Shown here: piece after piece, positions 11,401 to 21,740 of the stretch
Layout of the letters: each line of letters begins with the position of its first letter
Position numbering within the stretch: the first letter of the stretch is position 1
Assembly (NCBI GenBank): GCA_025766275.1
Contig: JAFKAC010000003.1
Span: 1,612,001 to 1,676,000, forward strand
DNA length: 64,000 bases
Direction: 5' to 3'
DNA from: Lactarius indigo
Taxonomy: Eukaryota > Basidiomycota > Agaricomycetes > Russulales > Russulaceae
Program-made: the position numbers and the translations under genes
The notes under the pieces: generated by a model
The model's database searches: none
What the model saw: the letters and a program-made list of their open reading frames with translations, nothing else
Told to the model about the DNA's origin: nothing

Positions 11401-13305
11401 CATGAAAGAACACACCCTTGAGACAGGAATTGACCGTCCGAGTTTACTATCTTGTGCGTGTCGCGACCAGCATACAGATAATGCTCCAGTGGGACTGGCC
11501 TCTTGGAGGTGTAAATGACATATATGTCCTTCTTCTTTGTGCGTCTGAAAGGTTGGGGTGTAATGCATAGGTTATAGAGGAAGTTATTCAGCACCCACCC
11601 AACCCATTCGGCAAATTCTTGAGCATTCGGGACAGTCGCAGATAGTAGAATGATGTTAATGTGATCGGGAAGCATGATTATGACCTCTTCCCAAACAACG
11701 CCTCTCTGTTTCGGCACAATCAGGAGGCACCAACGTTCGCAGCGGGAGAGCGAACCTCAGAGTCGTTCACATAATGGACTTCATCAAAAATCACGAATTC
11801 GACGTCGCGAATTAAATCAGCACCCTTGTAGAGCATACTTCGTAAAATTTCCGTTGTCATGATTAGACAATTGGCTTCTGGATTAATCTGTACGTCTCCT
11901 GTCAATATGCCCACAGAGTTTGAAGAAAACGTCTGCTTGAAATCACGGAACTTCTGATTTGAAAGAGCCTTGATCGGCGACGTATATATAGCGCTATAGA
12001 CTCCAATTCAAGAATCGATGAGGTTGAATACACATAGACGCACCGCGTCATATGCTTCTCAGCGAGTGCAATGGCGTATTCCGCGACGACAGTCTTTCCA
12101 GCTGATGTATGAGCAGCAACGAAGACCGAGTCGCCAAGCTCGAGATGGTAAACCGCCTCCTTCTGGAAGGTGTCAAGTTCAAACGGATACTAAACATCGC
12201 GTCACTAAGCTACTCGGGAGTGAAATGGAGTAAAAAGACTAACCTGGCGGGCTAAATTCGGTATAAGCGTATGAAAATTTTTCATTGGCTTGTTGACGTC
12301 TACGACATGAGCCCAATCTCTCTTTTGCACAGGAGGTTGTTTCCCTGTCCTATGAGCAGACGACGCCGGCCGTAGTAATGTCCTCTGCACTGACATTAGC
12401 TCTGTAACTCAAAAGTATGGAGAGTGGTGATCACCGTGGCTGGTAGTAGGTGATCAATTTCTGTAGACTGGCCGGGTGGTAAGTCTGGCAACTGCTGTTT
12501 CTCGAGCTCGTGGGATAGCACCTCGGGCTGTTGCAGGTTCGTAAGTCCAATGCGTGCTCTGCTAGATGACGAAGGATAGCTACAGGGCTCTCAGCTGCAC
12601 CTTCGTACCGATCGGGGTCGTATTGCTCCAAGGACGTGGGGTCGCGATCCTGATCTGTAGAAAGTCGTAGGCCGCGCTTAAGTCCCGGGGGGACAGTTCG
12701 TAGCCCTTTGGTTTTAGAGGCACTGCCTTTGGAGCCACCGTCATCAGACTTCGTGACAATAGCATCCAACCCTCCGGGCCAGAATGGAGCATAACCAGAC
12801 TTCCCCCTTACAAAGCTAGCACCTGGTGCGGGCTGCCTATCAGAGGACGTTGAAGTCAGACCGGTTTGAGCAGGGGGGTTCACGACCTTTCAACACGATG
12901 TGAGAACGCGTGTGATCGAGTGCAATAAAATGGAAAAAATGGCTGCCTCAGCGTATCCGGTAACACGTCCACTTAGGCCCGATCTGATAAACGTAATACT
13001 AGTTGGGGGTGGAGAAGGCTTGAGAGACAACAACGACGGTATCGAGATCTGTTCGTCCCAGCACCTAGAATAGACGTCAGATCGACAACTTTGGCTATAA
13101 GGCCGTGCACCCACAGTTGGTATTTAGAGAGCCAATGGTCTGGGAGACGTTCTTCGGGTAGGAGAAGTCTTTGTTCTATCTCACTGTAAGTTTGCTCGCG
13201 GGATGGAATTGCATTCAACCCGATGGACGCTAAAAGCTGACGAGAGTCCCCAGCCAGGATGTCTGAAAGGTCGGGCAAGTTTTGGGTATCGGCTCGCTCG
13301 ACCAT
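8490..13305 (-). CDS. SKI2: SKI2 superkiller DExH RNA helicase
   Basis: Ski2 is the helicase of the Ski2-Ski3-Ski8 complex, which threads cytoplasmic mRNA into the exosome. About 17 short introns can be placed. The N-terminal SKI2 block is [17 protein letters not shown]. Helicase motifs are AAHTSAGKT (Walker A), FDEVHYVND (DEVH), LLSATVPN and [12 protein letters not shown]. The SKI2-type accessory arch follows [17 protein letters not shown], and the DSHCT domain ends [11 protein letters not shown]. An RG/Pro-rich insertion lies between the two RecA lobes. The small final intron restores the conserved end at 8490-8492. In the DSHCT domain an extra base at about 8814 breaks the expected AVYEWAKGM, a probable consensus error. 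One intron near 12946-12887 seems to use a GC donor. Introns also account for apparent frame changes near 12.4-12.6 kb. Confidence 0.94.
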
Positions 13306-13494
13306 TTTAACGTTTGCAATGTAGGCTCGACTCGATACCCCAACTACCTACACCCACGTGATGGGCGAGTAAGAGACAACACTCATAAAAATACATAGGG
13401 TGCTTGGAATGGCGGATGTTTCATACAACTAAGTGACCAACATAATGGGGAATATAAAGTAGCTAGGAAAACTGCTGGAAAAGACCAGAGAATC

Positions 13495-14916
13495 CTAAGG
13501 CCTTTTGCGAGCATATACTCGCTCTACGCGGATATAACTAACAGTACGTGCTTCTTTTAGCTCTAAGTCCGTGCGATATTGCAGTTCGTCTACAAGTGAT
13601 TCCGGAAGTCCACTACCTAGCAGGAGAGGTCGTCCAGATCGGAGAAAAGTCTGAGTAAATGACACCAGCGGTGAGGATGGGAGGATGCGTTACAACGGGG
13701 ATCTTTGCATCCACCCACCTGTATATCCTCGCGGAAACTTTCTGAGATAGATCTGATGAAATCGTAATTGGGTTCGTCTGAAGACATGAAGGGTGCCGTT
13801 GGGACAAAGTATTCTTGATACACAACGTCATCAAAAGCCGGGTGTTGTAGGGTCCAATTATACAGCATGTTGGAAGCATCGGGACTCCCGCCCCGTTGGC
13901 GAACGGCCATATTACAAAAGGACATCCACCGAGGAAACCACGGCGGCTCCATGATTCCTGTGGGTAGAGAAAAAGGTTTGAAATCCGAATCGTAGACCCT
14001 AAATCGAACTCGAGAAGCTCCATAAGCCCACCAGGACGTAAGCATTGGCTGATATGATCTATCAACGATGGGTAGTCTTTAATCTTAATCACAACAAATT
14101 AGTATGGCAACAACCTCCGCGTCAGACGGTCCCAAGTACTCAGGGAAGAACTTACGCCAGATGAGATGAGACGGGCATGTACAACGTTGAAATCGCCATA
14201 GAAATGTTGTAAGCCAAGATTGATATCATCCACCTCGCTCCTATAATGCTGAAGATTCGAACAGAACGCGGGTGCGGGCGCGGGAAGACACATACCTGCA
14301 GTTTGGAGGCATATTACTGATAAATATGTTGTCAAGATCATCCATCGGAGAAATGAGTCTAAAGTCACTTGCATAGATTGCATAGGGACCAGGTCTACGG
14401 CGACAGCTTGGCAGTGTGGGAAGTCGCGAGCAGCTTCCATTATCCTGGCGCAAGGTAGTATCAGGGAAGCCTTGAGAAGCAGACAAAAACACACCAACTT
14501 CCACTTCCACAACCCAAGTCGAGAATGGATTTGGTTTCCCAAGGGGTATCGTCCATAACCTCAGCCATGGGCGGAGGATATGCGCCGACTATTTTCTTAA
14601 ACACGTCATGCTGTTTGTCTGCGCAATCTGTGTTGAGATACACGAACGAAGGTCCAAAAGACAGAATACCAAGTCGGTCGAACTCCTCATCATCCGCTGG
14701 GAGTTGATAAACTTCCGAGTAGTTGTTTAGGCCCCTCCCGTATTCTTGACGATAAGAGGCTGCTCTTATCGAGCTCGTGACTGAATACACGGAAGGGGCA
14801 GGAGATCCGGAACGCATGGAGACATCGTAAGAGGTGGCCGAGCTGGGTGCACTGCGCAAAGAGAATATGTCGGATTCGACGTCCGAATGCGAATCGTCGT
14901 CGATGTGATTGTTCAT
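13495..14916 (-). CDS. LaeA/UMTA-like SAM-dependent methyltransferase
   Basis: The product is a class I methyltransferase of the fungal LaeA/UMTA type; substrate unknown. A Ser-rich N-terminus of about 80 residues precedes FGPSFVYLN and motif I, ILDLGCGSGSW. Then come AVAVDLVPMQSI, the conserved NMPPNCRSEVDDINLGL, the post-motif LRPGGLMELLEFD and the C-terminal EPPWFPRWMSFCNMAVRQRG. It ends RVERVYARKRP at 13495. The intron at about 14372-14317 has a GCAAGT donor, and only that join restores the NMPPNCR frame. At about 14001 one base is missing from a T run (minus strand), so that DF-R-VYDSDFKPF is out of frame. This looks like a homopolymer error. Relatives act as regulators or as tailoring enzymes; which applies here cannot be told. 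Confidence 0.84.
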
Positions 14917-14962
14917 CGTTGGGGAATAATGGTCAAAAAGGACGAAGGGTGGAAGCGTGACA

Positions 14963-14970
14963 TATAAAAG
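14963..14970 (+). promoter_or_regulatory. Candidate TATA box
   Basis: TATAAAAG on the plus strand. It points toward the doubtful small reading frames at 15.0-15.6 kb and is the main hint of transcription there. Confidence 0.25.
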
Positions 14971-15056
14971 GCCCCACGATGATCATTAACGCACGTACAG
15001 CTCGGACCCGCGAAGAACGCAAATGGTCGCAGTGTGATCACAGTCAACCTCTGCGT

Positions 15057-15585
15057 ATGTCTCCGGCGGATATCCCCAAAAAAGCCGAACCGCCCAAAAC
15101 CAACGCTACCCGTCGGCGGTCCTCATTCGACCGCCGTACCGGCCTCGATGCTGCTCGTCACCTCAATACGCCTCGGCGCGAACCCCATGACGCCACGTAT
15201 CCCATCGTGTGTCTTCCTATATTCCCCTCTTGGCTCCCCCCCCTTTTTTTTCACTGTAAAAAGAATTACCCAAGGAATTACCATGCTTTTACGACGAAGG
15301 TATGAGCAAATCAAAACCCGTGATCCGGGTATTTGGACAACCGATTTCCCGGCTATCTGTCCGAATGGATAAAGGAAGAACAACATACTATACAGAAGTT
15401 ACAGCAGACTACTGTAAAATCCGACTACGACCACTCACAACACATTTCCACAATGGATCGATCGCCCGCGTATATCACGTATAAAGGAGCCGCTGGCCCC
15501 CACTGTTACGTTGGTATAGACAACGCTTTGTCATCCTCGTGCCAGTGGACGGCGCCGGCACGACACTCAGGGGCGATATGTTAGG
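15057..15585 (+). CDS. Doubtful small hypothetical gene
   Basis: This stretch lies between the methyltransferase and IST1. It holds several overlapping plus-strand frames but no recognised domain. The most protein-like reading contains MLLRRRYEQIKTRDPGIWT and, in the next frame, DFPGYLSEWIKEEQHTIQKL. The two would join if one T were missing from the TTT at about 15345, as seen in other genes here. A TATA box upstream supports transcription. The start, introns and end (a TAG near 15584) are not settled. It may be a small helical protein or non-coding. Confidence 0.25.
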
Positions 15586-15606
15586 CGACGTCGACTTGTG
15601 AGTGTG

Positions 15607-16796
15607 TCACCGTTTCTTGAGCGCTTCGAATCTCTTGGCAAGCATTGCGAAGTCATCTAATGGTTTGGATGCTGCACTTTCGTTCCCGCCTTTACCGTCG
15701 TCGTCTTCCGTCGGCGGAATATCCGGGAGTTTCGGCGTCCCGTCCCCAGCGGTGAACGTGGTGGACTTGCCACTGTTGGTTTGAGTGGCAAGATTCCCTG
15801 CATCATCGGGAGGCACGTCCTAGCGAAGTTAGTAATTAACCAGTCTGCAGACCGCAAGAGAATGAAGGACCGCTGACCGTCAGTCCCTGAACTTCGTCAC
15901 TTTGATCGCCATCGACTTGCTGCTTAACACCTGGGTTCCACTGTACTCCGTAGCCCTTGGCTATCTCCGTGAGGTAGGCCTCCACGAGGTCGGCGGATGG
16001 CATATTATTAGTGAGCTTCTTCATTACCTGCCAGTGTTACGTTGTTGGACACCGGAAAAAGTGGCGTGAAGCTAGGACCTCACCCTCTCGCTAACGCAGC
16101 CGTCTCGGTTCTCCATCACCGCCGCTGAGAATTCCCTGCCATACTTGTGCATGAGAAGATCCCGAACGACGTGTAACTCTAAGAATCCGGGCGCTTAAGC
16201 TCAGAACACAACACATCGTGATTACGCACCTTTGAGCTCCGTGCGTGGTGCCGCATAGATAATACTGCAGATGCCTTCACTGACAGCCGCGTCGGGTTCT
16301 CTCGCACTAAACACGAGAAATGGCGCTTCAGACGGAGAAGCAAAGTATATCGATTATGTCCTCGGCTTACTTCAGTTCTACGAGGCCGAAACGCGCTATG
16401 AGCAGTTCGCAATACAACTCCAAGAGCTCCAAGAGCTCGAGGTAGATATCTTCGTTTATTACTTCGAGGAGAATTGTGAGAGACAAAAGCTGACACGAGA
16501 AGAAATACGAAATACTGCTTTCCACTTTGATACGCGCAGTCTCGATCTTGCCTCTCTCCAGCAGCGTGGCAATATCGCGACGCGCTGCTTTAGCCTGGGC
16601 CTCCTTCTTTTCCTGTAGCGTTCTCAAACGCTGGACCGATAGTCTAGATAGGATGATTGTTACTACTAATGAGATGTCTGCAACATCCCAGCTGACGGTC
16701 ACACACCGTAACTGGACCTGTGAAAAGGTCAGGGGAATACAAGCTGTCAATGAGGATCTGTCACACCTTGGCTTTGGTAGAGCTCCATGGTGCCAT
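15607..16796 (-). CDS. IST1: IST1-like ESCRT-III associated protein
   Basis: IST1 binds Did2/Vps4 and tunes ESCRT-III disassembly on endosomes. The first exon encodes MAPWSSTKAK and is followed by a short exon (VQLR). The Ist1 domain then reads LSVQRLRTLQEKKEAQAKAA, LLERGKIETARIKVESII, LELYCELLIARFGL, SIIYAAPRTELKEL, LLMHKYGREFSAAVMENRDG and ADLVEAYLTEIAKGYGVQW. About seven short introns all join in frame. The C-terminus is acidic/Ser-rich and ends with a helix FAMLAKRFEALKKR, in the position where Ist1 proteins carry MIT-interacting motifs. The start at 16796 is the only ATG that precedes the conserved lysine-rich helix in frame. No frame break was found. Confidence 0.93.
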
Positions 16797-17345
16797 TGAT
16801 GATAGGGTGGCACTGCTGTCCCGGTAGTAATAGGGGTTCTGGTCTGAGGTGCCTGTCGCAACGCCTCGGCGTCTCGGAGATGCTGTGAGTGACGGATATG
16901 GTCGGTCACGGCACTCAGCTCACCGTATAGAATTGTATCAAGTAGCCCATCAATCAAATCATTCCGCCCCTGCCGATCGCCAATCATTACATGTCGTTGG
17001 CCATTGTTGTCGTTGTTTCTGGTACTTGGGGTGGTGTCCTATTCGCCTGACATGAGCTATTGATATTGTATAAGAACAAGCAAGTTCTTTATTTTTTGAA
17101 CCGAATCGGTCGCGATAGTCGCTAGGACATTCTTCTTCAATCTGCAGAATGTTCTCGACGGTGCCGGTGTACGTTTATCGTTGGGCTATCCCTTGACAGA
17201 TCACAACATCCTGTGCTCCATTGTGATCCTGCGTCTGCCAGGCGCTGGGCGGCTTCACACACCTGCCAGTGATTTCTCCACTCCCTGTCCCGACCGTGTT
17301 CACCCACGCGATTCCTTCTCTTTCTCCCTCTTTCTCTCAATATCT
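16797..17345. other. Divergent promoter region IST1 / RasGEF
   Basis: About 550 bp between divergent starts. A pyrimidine-rich stretch (TCTTTCTCCCTCTTTCTCTC) sits just upstream of the RasGEF ATG. No gene is seen. Confidence 0.45.
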
Positions 17346-19946
17346 ATGTCCGTTTCGCCTTCCTTCAATCGTCCCCGGTCCCTCCGTCTTTCGATAGATA
17401 CCCCAGCACTTCGGGATTACGTAACATCTACATCCCCGCTCAACTCTTCTGCACGAAGGGAGCCATGGAGCTATGAATCTCCATCAGGAGAATGCTACGA
17501 ACGAATATGCACCGTGATATGCCTTTATGATTTCTCTTCCTCGGATCCAGATCACCTCTCCTTTAGAAGAAATGAAGTTCTAGATATTGTCAAGCAGGAG
17601 GAATCAGGATGGTGGGCCGCTGTGCGAAGTGATGGGTCCGAAGTAGGCTGGGTTCCCGCTTCGTACGTTCATACACTTTCGGACCATGCGGTTGAAAGGC
17701 CCTATACCGCCCTGGAGAAGACACGGATTCCTGAGTATAGAGCCGATCAAGAGAGCGTCAGGTCTGCTCCCGTGTTCTCGACTCGGTCAGGCGATTCCCC
17801 GTCATCTGCAGGTGCGACGCACTCCGACAACGACACGACCCGGGTGCGACTGTTCTTTTCGCACGGAATATGTGTTCAGCTACTGAACGACCTTCTGTAG
17901 CACACTGAGTTCGACTCTCCATCGCCCCCGTCGTCCAGCTGGTCGAACCCTCCGAGCGCTACTGGGAAATCCCATGACATCCCCGCAACGGAAGATGATC
18001 TTCAAGTTCCGTCACCAAACGCTGCGCTTCGCGAGACAGAAAATGTCCTTGAAATCTCTGATTCATCGTTTGCACTTCTTTCCATTTCCCAAAGTGAACG
18101 TCCTCCCCTTAGACTGGATAAATCTCTCCCCGCATCGCCCGCACCAACTACTCCTAGTTCCGACATTGAATCCAAATTAGGCGGGCTGGGCCGCAGCTTC
18201 TCTGGCGGTGCCATTGATCGCACTCGACGGCGACGACCGGTCCTACTTGACGATCAATCGTCTCTACAGAGACTATCCACCATTATACGAACGCGGACTT
18301 CCGACCAGTTATCAGACCTCGTCCCGCCAGAGACACATCCACCTCCATCACCGTCAGCCCCTCCTCTTCCACCCTATGCGCACCCTCGACCGGGAAAAGT
18401 TCTACAACTTACAGGAGATGACAGCGCGCAGGCGTTCCATAACGCTAAACAAGCCCAAGCCAATCTCCCGTGGTATCTTAAACATCAACACGGTGAAGAA
18501 GAAATCAAACTGGAGTTCGACGGTACAGTCAAGGCCGGTACTCTTCCCGCTCTCGTGGAGCGTTTAGTGGTGGACCCTCTGCGTGAAGAACCTGTTCCTG
18601 TATCCTATCCGTCACCTAATCCCATTTGTTTTAGGAGTGTCCCAGCAAGAAATGTTTCGTCGCGCTTTCCTTGTCACATTCCGTACATTCGCGACATCGA
18701 CGGAGGTCTTTGATCTCCTAGTCGGGCAGTACGAATTGGAGGTACCGCAAAATCTCACCGAGGAAGAATTTGACCTCTGGAGGCGGGAAAAGCTGCGCCC
18801 TACCCAAAAGCGCGTTTTGACCGTTCTGACGATGTGGCTGGAAGAGTACGACCTCCTAAACCAGGATCCCGAAGTCGCACCAAAATTGCAAGACTTTTTG
18901 TCTCTTATCATCAGCCCTTCCTCGCTGGCATTAACGGCAAAGCATATGTTGAAATCCCTCGAACGTTTGGTAAGATTCGAAGGCTTTGGGACCTAATCCG
19001 GCTTCTGACTCCGTTTCAGACGTTTGCGGAGCCCGTTGCGCCTGAAACGATTACCATGCCCTTAAAGAAGTGGAAGAAGGTGCGGAAAGGAGACACCCAG
19101 GAGTTGGTTCGCATGGACCCTATGGAATTGGCCCAACACCTCTCGTTGTTCGAATCGACGCTGTACCGGAATATTCGGGCCCAAGAGTGCTTTCTCTGGT
19201 CGAAGACCAAGGAAGGGGACACAATTAAGAATATCCAGGCCTTCTGCGCCACACACGATAGGCTGGCCGATTGGGTGAAATGCAGCATTCTCGAAGTTGA
19301 TGCCCTTGGGAAGCGCGCGAATGTGGTGGACTTTTGGATTCGCGTCGCCGAGGTGTGTCGGATTCGGAGATGAACGGACTGCGCATTTATTAACGGCGTT
19401 CTGCAGAAATGTAGATTCCTCAACAACTTTTCGTCAATGAGTTCCATAGTGGCGGCATTGTCAAGCGTCTTGATCTCGCGTCTGCATTTCACGTGGCTCA
19501 ACTCGAGTAGGGAATCGTCTCTGGAACCTCTCCGCAAGGTCATCCATCCGGCCTCCAATTATGGCTACTATCGCGGTATACTGGAGGCCATCGAGGGGCC
19601 TTGCGTCCCTTTTGTCGGACCGTTTCTGAAAAACATCGTTTACGCTCAGGAGCAGCACGCGGACAATGTCGTTGTTCAGTCTGGAACAAGACCAGACCGG
19701 CAATTCACTCTCATCCACTTCGTAAAACGACAGAAGTGGTACGAGATCACGTTACAAATGCTTCGCTTTCAGGCAAAACCATATCTCATCCCCGAGATTC
19801 CAGAGATGACAAACTTCATCACCAGCCAGATGACACGGGCGGTCGACAAGGGGGAGCGTTGGTACTGGCAACGAAGTGACGAGTTGCAACGAGCGGAGCT
19901 CGTTCACGCCGATATAAAAAAGGGCCTTGAAGCTGCCGGGTTCTGA
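17346..19946 (+). CDS. SH3-REM-CDC25 Ras guanine nucleotide exchange factor
   Basis: Five exons (17346-17843, 17901-18582, 18635-18969, 19020-19352, 19407-19946) give about 795 residues with every intron in phase. An SH3 domain at about residues 55-112 has VICLYDFSSSDPDHLSF, ESGWWAAV and GWVPASYV. A Ser/Pro-rich linker of about 200 residues follows. The REM (RasGEF N) domain contains LPALVERLVVDPL, FRRAFLVTFRTFA and VLTVLTMWLEEY. The CDC25 domain contains MDPMELAQHLSLFE, FCATHDRLADWVKC and a catalytic-core region whose expected FxGxYLxD segment reads VPFVGPFLKNIVY. It is expected to load Ras-type GTPases with GTP at the membrane. Bud5- or Cdc25-like specificity cannot be decided. Confidence 0.9.
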
Positions 19947-20346
19947 CCTTCTATTTAATTTAATTTTTTCTCCGGGTTTCTTGCTTATCTGTCCAGAGTC
20001 TGTCTGAACCGCATCATGCACCATTACACATAACTTTCTGTATAATACCACAACCAGCTTGACCTTGTCTCGAATTTAACTCATATGTACTCGTTACTGG
20101 AGACTCATTGGGAGGAACTGGTTATTAATGGAATGTCGAGAGTCCGGGTAATAAACCGTGCATCAATGAGCGAGCCAAACACAGCAACAAAGAAGGGCGA
20201 TGATACTACAAGTGGTATGGGGGGACCGTAAGCGCTAGCTGTGGTAGGGATGGAAAAGGGCCCGTCAACGCGGATCTAGGGGCTACGCCCATGAGAAGAG
20301 TTTCCGCAAAATGATAGCATGGCAAACAGTAACGAAAGGAAGCTGC
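19947..20346. other. Convergent 3' flanks of RasGEF and Rab5
   Basis: About 400 bp between the two stop codons, containing AT-rich 3'UTR-like sequence (TTTAATTTAATTTTTT just after the RasGEF stop). No gene is seen. Confidence 0.45.
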
Positions 20347-21390
20347 TTAGCAGTTACACTGATCCGCAGAGGTGGAGGGCCGTTGCTGCTTATTCAAGTC
20401 TACTCCCGCCCTGCTAGCTGTGGCACCCGCACGGCTAGCGCCTCCTCTTGATGCAGGCTGTGCGGTCGTGGGAAGCTTCTTGGCTGCAATGGATGTTAGG
20501 GTCGTCAAAGACATCGAGTACCACCAAAGAGTGTGGACTGACCAATGCGGGTGAATATATCTGAGACACCCTCACCAGTCTTAGCGCTTGTTTCGGCCCA
20601 CATCAGACCTTCTTCTTCCGCGTACTTCTGCGCTTCTTCCTGCGTCACTTGCCGCCGCGCCGCCAAGTCCAATTTATTGCCGCAAAGAGCAATTACGATA
20701 GACGGATCGGCCTGACGTTGAAGCTCACGAATCCAGTTACGGGCTTTCTCTAGTGAGGCTGTCTGGGTGATGTCATAAACCACAACTGCGCAATTTGCGT
20801 TGCGGTAGTACATGGGTGCCTTTACAAGGGATCAAATCAATGGGATCATAAGATGCGGAGCCCACATACCAGAGACTGTGGTGTAGCGGCAAAGACCGGA
20901 AAATAAATACACCTTAACGCCCTTTTGTACATGTCACGAATGTGAACGGACCTTGTAGCGCTCCTGACCTGCAGTGTCCCTATGGAGAATGAGAATGAGG
21001 ACATCGACAGGAAGTGATTTGTCGATGGAATATGCGCACCAGATCTCAAATTTGACAGAAGTGCCATCTTCGAGGTTTACCGTTTGCGTGAGGAAGGCGG
21101 CTGTTGGGTCGGGAAGGTGAGCTGTCGCGGATGGCGAAGAGTAAAGACAACGAGCCTCCAATTGTACTTTCCCGATAGTCATCGAATTGGTCCTTCACAA
21201 AACGTAAGGACCAGACTAGGGGGGTAGGAGGACATGGGGGTCAATAGGTTGAAAGAAGAGTGCTGAGGAAGCACAAACCTGGATTTACCAACGGCCGATT
21301 CACCTAAATGGAGTGAGTGTAAGTAAAGACTTGAATAAAGAGCTGGTGCATACCAAGTAGAACGAGTTTGAATTGAAGTTGTTTAGACAT
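20347..21390 (-). CDS. RAB5: Rab5-family GTPase
   Basis: An endosomal Rab (Vps21/Ypt51 family). It starts MSKQLQFKLVLLGESAVGKS (P-loop). The Rab5 switch I is DQFDDYRESTIG-AAFLTQTV, then [26 protein letters not shown] and ETSAKTG. The C-terminal CNC is a double-geranylgeranylation motif. Six or seven short introns occur, one with a GC donor (about 21155-21101). A 6-nt microexon at 20870-20875 encodes the SL of KSLAP. At about 21206 one extra base interrupts S-L-V-L-R-F-V-K, a segment normally invariant in Rab5, so the copy as printed is frameshifted. A consensus error is more likely than a broken essential gene. Confidence 0.92.
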
Positions 21391-21740
21391 GAGCGGATGA
21401 GATGACTGTACTAGCAGCTCCGAATAACACAAGCCAAGCCCTAGCACGAACACAAGTACGGCTCCTCTCTTCGGCAAACACCGTCACCCGTGCGAATATA
21501 CTTCCTTATTTGGAAATACAACAACCTTAATTTATTTTCTTTGCATCGTTGCGTGACTCTTTTTTCTTCTTCCCACCTTCACGTCGTCGTCGCCGTACCT
21601 TCTTGTTGCAGAGTACAACGTTGTCCCTTCTCCCCACAACCTCCAATTATCTAAGCCACATCTAACACCCATCGTTCCTCAGTTCCTCCGATTCGACTCT
21701 TACCTCCCTATTTGAGTTTTGAAGAGTGGTGGAAATCATT
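21391..21740. other. Divergent promoter region Rab5 / Mei2-like gene
   Basis: About 350 bp between divergent starts, T/C-rich on the plus strand close to the Mei2-like ATG. No gene is seen. Confidence 0.45.

Noticed and set aside
12431..12620. Apparent two frameshifts in SKI2
   Set aside because: Both vanish with two ordinary introns: a 56-nt GTAGCT..CAACAG and a 50-nt GTGATC..GTGCAG intron with a CTAAT branch site.
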